Part shown: piece by piece, positions 1 through 5,231 of the stretch
Numbering within the stretch: position 1 is the stretch's first letter
Layout of the letters: every line of letters starts with the position of its first letter
NCBI GenBank assembly: GCA_964555935.1
Contig: CAZKUN010000317.1
Location: 1-9,453 of the forward strand
Source of the DNA: CAZKUN01 sp964555935
GTDB lineage: Bacteria; Armatimonadota; Zipacnadia; Zipacnadales; VGFC01
Reading direction: 5' to 3'
DNA length: 9,453 nt
Notes under the pieces: model-generated
What the model was told of the DNA's origin: nothing
Seen by the model: only the letters and a program-made list of their open reading frames with translations
Databases searched by the model: none
Translations under genes and position numbers: made by a program

Positions 1-849
1 GGTACACCCAGATACTAACACTGAACCTGGACTCGCTTTAGGGGGTAAGGCCAGTCGCCCCGGCTCGGCGATGGGCACGCGTTCGAGACGGATCTCCCCG
101 CGTTGATCGCCCGAGCCCAGAAGGACGCTCTGCTTCAGTAGGGCCGAAAGCTCGCCCCTCAAGTACTCCGCGGTCGCATCGTCCTCGTCTGAACCGGCGA
201 CGGAGACACGTACCTCGCGGGAGAGGTCGAAGGCCCCACCACGCAGCACGACACGCTGTGGGCATGGGATGACCGAGACGCCGGCGCGCAACATCTCTGT
301 CTCTTGGGCACGATCGCTCTCCCGGCGAGCCACGGCCTCGGCGTCCGGGGCGAGGGCATAGATGTCTCTCGGCTCCCCGTCGGAGTCGCGGTAGGTCGTC
401 CAGGTGTCGCCCTCCACGTGGACAGTGGCCCAGATGTCGACATACCCCTGCCGGCGGTGCTCTCTCGTGATGAACTCAGTCGCGTCCAGCCGCGATAGAT
501 CCTCGAGGTTGAAGTCCTGGCCTCGCGACGCGCGTTGGCCCACGTAGAGAAGCGGGCCGTCGGGGGAATCCACGTGGATCTCAACCTGGTACGATGTGCC
601 CGTGCCGTCCATGGCGACGATGTTGTTGAGGCTCACGAGGTAGCGGCCTGGCAGGGCCCGCGGGACGGCAAAGCGGAACTGCTGCATCTGCCCGGACTCG
701 AGGGCACTTACAAAACCCGTACCCTTGGGTGTGGGATCGAGAGTCTCAAGGCGCTGCCAAAGTACAGGGTCTGTAGGCTGGTCATCTGCTCGTGCGGGCG
801 ATGGGAAGAGAAGGGCGACAAGGGCCAGTGCGGCCACCGGTATCTGCAT
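1..849 (-). CDS. Secreted protein with GH20b/DUF4838-type N-terminal domain (partial, 3' end outside window)
   Basis: The minus-strand frame is open from an ATG at 849 to the window edge, giving 283 residues with no stop. The protein starts with MQIPVAALALVALLFPSPARA, a Sec signal peptide with likely cleavage after A21 (ARA|DD), so it should be exported. Residues about 22-185 are an acidic region I do not recognise. From about residue 187 the pattern VIPCPQ, then GGAFDLS, then a helix TAEYLRGELSALL matches the small alpha/beta domain found at the N terminus of GH20, GH67, GH84 and DUF4838 glycosidases (PF02838-like). The catalytic barrel would lie beyond the left edge. AGGA sits 7 bases before the ATG. 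A TTG at 882 in the same frame would add 11 residues, including two arginines, and would give a more usual signal-peptide n-region. The fold assignment is from pattern recognition only. Confidence 0.72.
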   Translation of the reverse strand, partial: MQIPVAALALVALLFPSPARADDQPTDPVLWQRLETLDPTPKGTGFVSALESGQMQQFRFAVPRALPGRYLVSLNNIVAMDGTGTSYQVEIHVDSPDGPLLYVGQRASRGQDFNLEDLSRLDATEFITREHRRQGYVDIWATVHVEGDTWTTYRDSDGEPRDIYALAPDAEAVARRESDRAQETEMLRAGVSVIPCPQRVVLRGGAFDLSREVRVSVAGSDEDDATAEYLRGELSALLKQSVLLGSGDQRGEIRLERVPIAEPGRLALPPKASPGSVLVSGCT

Positions 850-993
850 GGTAGTCCTGCGACTTTCGATCAGGGTAGTCAATACCGACTATCACTACCA
901 ACGCGGCCTTGGTCGGGGTGTGCCTGCGGAAGCGCGCTCCGATGCCGCGCCGCTGGCCCGTGTGTTCGACGGTCGCCAGCCTCCGTCCATACC

Positions 994-1022
994 AGTATGT
1001 GCATTTTGTTAGATATTGCCAA
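994..1022 (-). promoter_or_regulatory. Candidate sigma-70-type promoter for the secreted GH20b-type gene
   Basis: On the minus strand TTGGCA (1022-1017, 5/6 to TTGACA) is followed after exactly 17 bases by CATACT (999-994, 4/6 to TATAAT). It lies about 145 bases upstream of the ATG at 849 and points at that gene. No other promoter-like pair was obvious between it and the gene. The -35 box overlaps the inverted repeat at 1015-1029. Such matches arise by chance fairly often, so confidence is modest. Confidence 0.35.
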
Positions 1023-1029
1023 TGGCAAT
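1015..1029. promoter_or_regulatory. Operator-like perfect inverted repeat, 7-1-7
   Basis: ATTGCCA (1015-1021), one central A, then TGGCAAT (1023-1029) form a perfect 7-bp inverted repeat. It overlaps the candidate -35 box of the promoter reading into the secreted GH20b-type gene. This is the usual geometry of a dimeric regulator's repressor site. I cannot name the regulator, and none is encoded in the window. Confidence 0.35.
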
Positions 1030-1112
1030 GCCAGCGACTAGGGTCCGCGTAGCAGCCCGTATAGGCACCGTAGCGGCGAGTTTGTCGAAGCATCCAAGAG
1101 CAGCCTGAATCG

Positions 1113-1140
1113 GCCCTCAGATTCCAGCCGGTTTTTCAGG
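1113..1140. repeat. Possible third scrap of the IS right end
   Basis: CAGATTCCAGC (1118-1128) and GTTTTTC (1131-1137) match, in the same order, two blocks of the intact IS right end (5167-5193). The GTGGATGGA block between them is missing here. Matching upstream bases are few. It may be a degraded copy of the end or a chance similarity. Confidence 0.25.
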
Positions 1141-1185
1141 TCATCTCCATCGAGTCCGGGAGCTTCACCGGGTCACGTCCTGGGT

Positions 1186-1241
1186 GTGTGTGATCTCAAC
1201 ACGCCGGTCCTCCAAGCCGGATTTGGAGGTCCGACTCCTCC
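1186..1241 (+). other. tRNA-like overlapping hairpins (probably not a functional tRNA)
   Basis: Three arm-like elements follow one another: GTGT/ACAC (1186-1189 with 1199-1202), CCGGT/GCCGG around the loop CCTCCAA (1204-1220), and GGAGG-TCCGACT-CCTCC (1225-1241), which resembles a T arm. The flanking bases do not pair as an acceptor stem. The anticodon loop lacks U33 and there is no CCA end. The same bases also allow a rival hairpin, CCTCCAA/TTGGAGG (1209-1215 with 1223-1229), that excludes the T-like arm. It could be a tRNA relic next to the IS end, or a two-state hairpin. Neither is proven. Confidence 0.25.
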
Positions 1242-1395
1242 CCTGTCTCTTTGACTCATTCCGTCCGAGTCGCCACAAGCTCGATGTGGGCGCGGGTGGC
1301 CGGGCGGTGACACCGGCCGGCTCGTCGGCAAACGCAGCGAGGCCTCGCCGGATGCGCCTGGGCGGCGGGCTACGCCTCGGCTGCGACTCGGATGG

Positions 1396-1547
1396 TCAAG
1401 CGGCAATCCGGTGGCACCTGTGGTGGAGTCCTCCAAGGACGGGGGGCGGCGACGGACCTCGCAGGGCCATCGTGCTCGGGCCGGGCCTCACCTCGGACGG
1501 GCGTCTCGCCGCCAGGGCCCAGGTGGGGCCGGGCGACGTGGTGGTAC
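1396..1547 (-). pseudogene. C-terminal fragment of an rve-type IS transposase
   Basis: Two minus-strand frames together recover the tail of the transposase encoded at 4011-5122. One gives VYHHVARPHLGPGGETPV, against YYHVARPHQGLSGETPI in the other copy. After a frame change the second gives PVLGGLHHRCHRIAA and a stop, against PVLGGLHNRYHRIAA. All three catalytic residues and everything upstream are missing, so it cannot encode an active enzyme. The homology ends abruptly near 1547, where the foreign core of the relic begins. Confidence 0.75.
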
Positions 1548-1565
1548 ACACGAGAACCGCCGAAC

Positions 1566-1829
1566 CTTGCGAGGCTAGGGAGATAGATGGGGTGATTCTG
1601 GCCAGCAAGGCCCGATCGGGAAGCCCGAGGGGGCCAAGAGCGAGTCAACGGAAAGCCCTGATTTTCGGGCTTTCCGAGGGCACAGATGATATAGTAAAGC
1701 GGACCCAAAATCGGTAATCTAGGTTATGAGCCTTGCGCTACTCCCAGAAGCAAGATGCGCCTATCAGGCCCGTAGCGGCCATTTTGAGCGGTGCTAGTTC
1801 GCACAAAAGGCCCGAGACTTGCGAGGCTA
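1566..1829. repeat. 12-bp direct repeat flanking part of the relic core
   Basis: CTTGCGAGGCTA occurs at 1566-1577 and again at 1818-1829, each preceded by CGA plus two variable bases. The copies are 252 bp apart, inside the part of the IS relic that does not match the intact element. They could mark a duplication or the edges of a nested insertion. No coding frame uses them. Confidence 0.5.
1649..1676. repeat. Perfect 10-bp-stem hairpin in the relic core
   Basis: CGGAAAGCCC (1649-1658) and GGGCTTTCCG (1667-1676) are exact reverse complements around the 8-base loop TGATTTTC. The shape resembles an intrinsic terminator, but neither strand carries a T run after the stem. No supported gene ends nearby. 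It may be a leftover terminator or a structural element of a nested insertion. Confidence 0.5.
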
Positions 1830-1855
1830 ATCTGAGCCGGTTGGGGCCTTTGGCG

Positions 1856-1890
1856 TGTGGTGGTTCTCCGGCGCACCACAGAGAACCTCC
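1856..1890. repeat. Two interlocked inverted repeats
   Basis: TGTGGTG (1856-1862) pairs exactly with CACCACA (1874-1880). GTTCTC (1863-1868) pairs exactly with GAGAAC (1881-1886), extending to 9 of 10 bp with the flanking bases. The two stems interleave like a pseudoknot, but no bases are left for two of the three connecting loops. They are therefore more likely alternative hairpins. The function is unknown. Confidence 0.4.
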
Positions 1891-1976
1891 TCGACGGGGT
1901 GTCAGTTGGCAATCGCCCTCGTCAACATCCTCCCAAGCCCCAGATTCAGCGTGGATGGAGTTTTTCGGAGGGACAG

Positions 1977-2185
1977 CCCGAGGAGAGCCCGTATCGGAGT
2001 TTCGGGGTTGGCGGGTTGCGGGAAAGAGGCAGGAGCTACCTTCTGTGTTGAGAATCGATGGGTATCTGCTGCCGTTCGCTCCCGAGGCTATGTCACACGA
2101 TGAGGGGAATCAGAGCTGAGCCTGAAGAGGCGGGCGCACCATTATCTACTGCGAGCCGGATGGACGGTGTATTCTGCATATCGGC
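1977..2185. other. Short spacer after the ceramidase-like gene
   Basis: This stretch lies between the relic's right end and the stop codon of the ceramidase-like gene. GCTGAGCC near 2115-2122 could pair with GGCTCAGC at 2183-2190, but the loop is about 60 bases, so it is a poor terminator. No T-rich intrinsic terminator and no gene are visible. Confidence 0.5.
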
Positions 2186-3757
2186 TCAGCCCTTTTCTCG
2201 GAGGTCGTCGAACAGCGTCTGCACGGTGTTGTAGAAAACCCCCTCCCACTCTGGCGCCAGCAGGCACTCGTTGACCTCATAGCCGCCCCGCGGATAGTAC
2301 GATGCGGGCGCGGCATAGTGCAGATACCCGTTGGTCAGCGAGGCGACATAAGTATGAGGGGAGGGGGCCATCTTCTTCACGTTCGACCCGACTTCCGTGA
2401 GCACTTCCATCGGCGCGGTGATCAGCACGCAATCGCCGATCCTGAGGCCCTTGATCTCGGCGTCGATGGTTGGTGTGCCGATTCCCGCAATGACTTCCTG
2501 GTGCTTCTTCAGCATGGAAATCGTCAACTCGTTGCGGGTCATCTCTTCCATGATCTGGATGCGCTCGAGGTATTTCTGGATCTCCAGCCGGTTGCGCTGG
2601 TCTTCTTCGTCCAGGGCGCCGTCTCCGCATTCCGCGGCCTTGAGATAGCGGTACGACAGGTGGGAGGGGTACTCCGGGCTTAGTGCGTAGCGGAGGTAGA
2701 GCGGCAGGAACTCCTTGAAGCTGAGCAGGTAGGCGTACGCGGTGTTGAGCGAGGCTCTCAGCGCATCCTGGCGTTGCTCCAGGCGCGCCAGACAGTCGGG
2801 AATGTCCGTCCGGAGGGGGAAAGCGACGTTCCGGCGGGCGACTGCGAGCGTGGCCGGTCCGGCGACAGTTCCGGAGTAACCGGCCAGAACGCTCTGCCCC
2901 AGCTTGCGGCCGAACTCCGTGACGCGGTTGCGGTTGTTATGATCTGCAATGGCCAGTTCCCAGACATCCCCGCCGGCGCCCTGCAGAAAGAACGCCATCA
3001 CCCCGCCGCCGATGGCCTCCTCCAAGTACTCCCGGGTGACCCCCACGTGGTCGGCGGTGACATGCCCCTGATTCCCCTGCGGCGAGCCCAGCAGTACGTG
3101 AGAGGCGAAATTGTAGACGACTGCGAGCGGGCGGCCATCCAGTCGGTCAATCCTGAGGATGCCGATCTCCGGATCGACCGGCCGCAGGCCCCCGACCTCC
3201 TCTTCCAGCGGATACGGGGACAAGGTATGGTCCGTCCCGTTCTTCAGCATGATGGTCCGGTTGAAGGTGATCGTGTTCTCATGGCCCGTTCCGACGCCGA
3301 TCGTGGCCGGCGCCAGGTTGCCCAATGCTTCTCCCACCGCCGCCGCAACGCGCTCGATCTGCTCCGCGTCGTCGCACAGCATCCGCGGGGTCTGGTGGAC
3401 ATGGGAGGCACAGACGCTCACGTTCGCGACGGGGATGCCGAATTCCGCGGCCAGGCGGGCATGCAGCTTCGGCATGAAATCGTCCGCGCTGTCGCTCAGG
3501 ATGTCCTGGCTGATGCTCCGAGCACCGATCGCCGTGACATCCATGGTGATTAGCACTATCCTCGTGCGGTCATCGTCCAGCACGAGGGCGCGGGCCGACA
3601 GCGGATCGTCGACGACCAGCCGGGCGCCCAGGTACTCGCGGGGAATGTGCTTCTTGGCCTCTTCCGGGAGCACCGCGTCATAGGTCCCGCCAGGTTCGCA
3701 GGTGATGTCCACCTTACCGACGCCGGCCTTCAAGAAGCTCTGGCTATCGCTTCCCAT
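2186..3757 (-). CDS. Neutral/alkaline ceramidase-like protein, nucleophile motif degenerate
   Basis: The 523-residue protein has the layout of the neutral/alkaline non-lysosomal ceramidase N-terminal domain (PF04734), enzymes that cleave the amide bond of ceramides. Putative zinc ligands are all present: H119 and H121 in ASHVHQTP, H220 in NFASH, E451 in APMEVLTEVG and Y481 in TNGYLHYAAP, followed by GGYE at 491-494. Where classical enzymes have NxGDxSP with the catalytic serine, this protein reads GAGGDVWEL (260-268), so the serine is replaced by W266. The immunoglobulin-like C-terminal domain of true ceramidases is absent. There is no signal peptide, so it looks cytoplasmic. I chose the ATG at 3757 because AAGGAG lies 11 bases upstream; an ATG at 3781 directly abuts an assembly gap. 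Frames reaching further upstream only read IS sequence. Substrate unknown: it may be a hydrolase acting without serine, or a non-ceramide enzyme. Confidence 0.85.
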   Translation of the reverse strand: MGSDSQSFLKAGVGKVDITCEPGGTYDAVLPEEAKKHIPREYLGARLVVDDPLSARALVLDDDRTRIVLITMDVTAIGARSISQDILSDSADDFMPKLHARLAAEFGIPVANVSVCASHVHQTPRMLCDDAEQIERVAAAVGEALGNLAPATIGVGTGHENTITFNRTIMLKNGTDHTLSPYPLEEEVGGLRPVDPEIGILRIDRLDGRPLAVVYNFASHVLLGSPQGNQGHVTADHVGVTREYLEEAIGGGVMAFFLQGAGGDVWELAIADHNNRNRVTEFGRKLGQSVLAGYSGTVAGPATLAVARRNVAFPLRTDIPDCLARLEQRQDALRASLNTAYAYLLSFKEFLPLYLRYALSPEYPSHLSYRYLKAAECGDGALDEEDQRNRLEIQKYLERIQIMEEMTRNELTISMLKKHQEVIAGIGTPTIDAEIKGLRIGDCVLITAPMEVLTEVGSNVKKMAPSPHTYVASLTNGYLHYAAPASYYPRGGYEVNECLLAPEWEGVFYNTVQTLFDDLREKG

Positions 3758-3768
3758 GGGTTTGACGT

Positions 3769-3774
3769 CTCCTT
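3769..3774 (-). promoter_or_regulatory. Ribosome-binding site AAGGAG deciding the start at 3757
   Basis: AAGGAG on the minus strand (3774-3769) lies 11 bases before the ATG at 3757 of the ceramidase-like gene. The spacing is slightly long but the match is complete. The other candidate ATG (3781) has its upstream bases hidden in the gap, so it cannot be judged. Confidence 0.55.
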
Positions 3775-3781
3775 GATTCAT

Positions 3782-3791
3782 NNNNNNNNNN
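3782..3791. other. Assembly gap (10 N)
   Basis: Ten Ns sit between the possible upstream ATG of the ceramidase-like gene and the IS left flank. The fixed length of ten, shared with the second gap, suggests a scaffolding placeholder of unknown true size. A promoter or further IS sequence could be missing here. Confidence 0.9.
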
Positions 3792-3835
3792 TCTTGTGCT
3801 TGATTGCCAGCCGTGACTTGCCCATATAGAGGCCC

Positions 3836-3859
3836 GTGTCCTTCCGACTTATTCCATCC
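3836..3859. repeat. IS left terminal inverted repeat
   Basis: Pairs with 5180-5203 at 19 of 24 positions; the outermost GTGTCC and the inner TCCATCC blocks are identical. It is downstream of the transposase stop, and the ceramidase-like gene begins about 80 bp further on. Confidence 0.8.
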
Positions 3860-4010
3860 GATCCGCCACAAGCCTGATCAGGGCGCGGGGTTGCCAGGCG
3901 GTTACGCCAGACGGTTCGTCGGTGCACATAGCGATGCCTCGCCAGATCCGCTCCGAGGCCGGGTCCCGTCTCGCCAATGAGGTTGGGTCGTCAGGCAGCG
4001 ACTCGGATGA

Positions 4011-5122
4011 TCAGGCGGCAATCCGGTGGTACCTGTTGTGGAGGCCTCCGAGGACGGGGACGGCGATGAGCATCGTGGGACCAGCGGCGTCAGGTGGGGT
4101 CTCTATCGGGATTGGCGTCTCGCCACTCAGGCCTTGGTGTGGCCGGGCAACGTGGTAGTACTCCTCGATGAACTCCCTCACCACCCGCTTGAGGTGAGCC
4201 TCACTCAGCACGATCACATGGTCCAGCAACTCTCGGCGGAGCGTGCCAATGAACCGTTCGACGTACGGATTCTGCCACGGGCTTTGGGGGGCTGTCCGCA
4301 CCTCATCGATGCCGCAGTCCTCCAGAAACGACGCAACCCCGTGGCGTAGATCCCATCGTTGTCGCGGAACAGGTACCTGGGGTGCTCGCCGTACGGCATG
4401 GCGTTCCTCAGTTGCTGGATCACCCAACCCATCGACGGGCGGCGTGTTGTGGCCAGATGGCGCACGCGTCTGCGTCCGTGCTCAAGCACGATGAAGACGT
4501 AGACCGTAGAGAAGCTCATCGTGGTCACGGTGAAGAAGTCGATCGCCCACGAGACATCTACGTGGTTCCGTAGGAACGGCAGCCAGGTCGTCGACGGTCG
4601 GCGCGGCTTCCTCGGCTTGGCCATGTACTTCCGCACGGTGTCATCGCAGACGGGCGGATAGCCGAGAAGCACCAGTGTGTCACGGATGCGCTCTGCGCCC
4701 CAGAGAGGGTTCTCGCGGCTCAGCCTGCGGATCAGGTCCTGCATCTCACGATCGAGTGCCGGCCTGCCACGCTTGCGAGACTTCCAGCGCCAGTAGAGCC
4801 GGTAGCCCTGCTTGTGCCAGCGCTTGACGGTAGCTGGCTTCATCAGCTGCGCGAGGTCCTCCCAGCCGTCAAGGCACCGAGAGAGCACAACCCACACGAA
4901 ACGGAAGGCCAGCGTGAAGCGAGGCTTCGGTTCCTTCACTTGCTGGACCCGGTCGACACGGTTGGCCAACTGGCTCCGCAGCGCAACCACGGTGGCGGCG
5001 GTCTTGGCTCTTGATGACAGGAAGGCGCACACGAACAGGATGCCGTATCGCGCCAACTCAGCGACGGCTCGGGCAAGGTCGACGGCGTTCTGGTGGATGA
5101 CCTTCAGGGCTGGCATGCTCAC
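4011..5122 (-). pseudogene. IS transposase, DDE integrase core, interrupted by a one-base frameshift
   Basis: Translation from the GTG at 5122 (GAGGA ribosome-binding site 10 bases upstream; ATG at 5116 is an alternative) gives an N-terminal helix-turn-helix region. MKPATVKRWHKQGYRLYW lies at about residues 95-111 and RENPLWGAERI at about 136-146, followed by the catalytic core. The first aspartate is D195 in WAIDFFTV and the second is D254 in YLFRDNDGIY. The reading frame then breaks at a run of four G (4337-4340). In the next frame the protein resumes as VASFLEDCGIDEVRT, with the catalytic glutamate in SPWQNPYVERF, and ends at 4011. Restoring one G gives 370 residues and D-x34-E spacing, close to the usual 34-35. 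Programmed frameshifting is possible but this is not a classical slippery site; a deletion or homopolymer error is more likely. Well conserved otherwise, so recently active. Confidence 0.85.
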
Positions 5123-5179
5123 GCGTCAGCGTTCCTCGCGCTGACCGCCAACATCCTGCAAAGCCCCAGATTCCAGCGT

Positions 5180-5203
5180 GGATGGAGTTTTTCGGACGGA
5201 CAC
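5180..5203. repeat. IS right terminal inverted repeat
   Basis: Pairs with 3836-3859 (19 of 24). The plus-strand block GTGGATGGAGTTTTTCGG is identical in the relic's right end (about 1950-1970), showing that the two elements share a transposase specificity group. Confidence 0.8.
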
Positions 5204-5205
5204 GT

Positions 5206-5231
5206 GGGGAAGGGGGCCCCCGGCATTCCCC
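5206..5231 (-). terminator. GC-rich inverted repeat directly after the propeller gene; terminator-like without T run
   Basis: GGGGAA (5206-5211) pairs with TTCCCC (5226-5231), and between them is the perfect palindrome GGGGGCCCCC (5212-5221). It starts at the base after the stop codon of the propeller gene and ends two bases before the IS end at 5203. On the minus strand no T tract follows, because the IS begins. The original T tract may have been separated by the insertion, or the structure may act as an mRNA 3' stabiliser or an IS target. Confidence 0.35.

Larger units (their letters stand above)
850..1242. other. Intergenic region without a supported gene
   Basis: This stretch lies between the start of the secreted GH20b-type gene and the left end of the old IS relic. 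It holds the AGGA ribosome-binding site of that gene, the candidate promoter and palindrome near 994-1029, a possible scrap of an IS end at 1113-1140 and a tRNA-like set of hairpins at 1186-1241. The open frames crossing it show no family motif, and most overlap the coding frame of the minus-strand gene or its leader. I treat them as chance frames in GC-rich DNA. Confidence 0.6.
1243..1976 (-). mobile_element. Decayed IS relic related to the IS at 3836-5203, both ends kept, centre replaced
   Basis: Bases 1243-1547 align along their whole length with 3836-4162, the transposase 3' end plus left terminus of the IS further right. Bases about 1915-1976 align with the right terminus (about 5140-5203), including the block AGCCCCAGATT and GTGGATGGAGTTTTTCGG. 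The ends read CTGTC...GACAG and form an imperfect inverted repeat (about 16 of 24 bases). Between them, about 367 bp (1548-1914) has no visible match to the IS and replaces about 980 bp of transposase sequence. The many substitutions imply an old insertion, or a sister IS type that lost its transposase. I see no target-site duplication. Confidence 0.7.
3836..5203 (-). mobile_element. Insertion sequence with rve-type DDE transposase, 1368 bp
   Basis: The ends are imperfect terminal inverted repeats. Reading inwards, the left end is GTGTCCTTCCGACTTATTCC and the right end is GTGTCCGTCCGAAAAACTCC; both continue ATCC, with 19 of 24 positions identical. The element encloses one transposase gene (4011-5122) with about 175 bp on its left and 80 bp on its right. 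A diverged relative at 1243-1976 shares both ends, which supports these boundaries. It lies between the propeller gene and the ceramidase-like gene, transposase in the same direction as both. Immediate flanks (AGGCCC left, GTGGGG right) show no target-site duplication, so the copy may be old or rearranged. I cannot assign the IS family by name beyond the IS3/IS481-like integrase-core group. Confidence 0.85.

Noticed and set aside
535..1041. 168-residue plus-strand open frame
   Set aside because: It lies antisense to the signal peptide and first part of the secreted GH20b-type gene, whose minus-strand frame has a ribosome-binding site, a signal peptide and a domain match.
1177..1248. Functional tRNA gene
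   Set aside because: The would-be acceptor strands (1177-1183 and 1242-1248) do not pair, U33 is absent, the D loop lacks GG and there is no CCA.
1611..1620. Palindrome CCCGATCGGG
   Set aside because: A single 10-bp palindrome in GC-rich DNA with no gene or promoter beside it is expected by chance.
1733..2119. 128-residue plus-strand open frame crossing the relic's right end
   Set aside because: It reads through the IS end sequence (APDSAWMEFFGG is the translated terminus) and shows no family motif. It is a chance frame in GC-rich DNA.
3782..3871. N-terminal extension of the ceramidase-like protein across the gap
   Set aside because: The extra residues are translated IS terminus and unsequenced bases. 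AAGGAG supports the start at 3757.
3830..5210. Target-site duplication around the IS
   Set aside because: I compared flanks for boundaries at GTGTCC, TGTCC and GTCC and found no matching direct repeat of 3 bases or more next to both ends.
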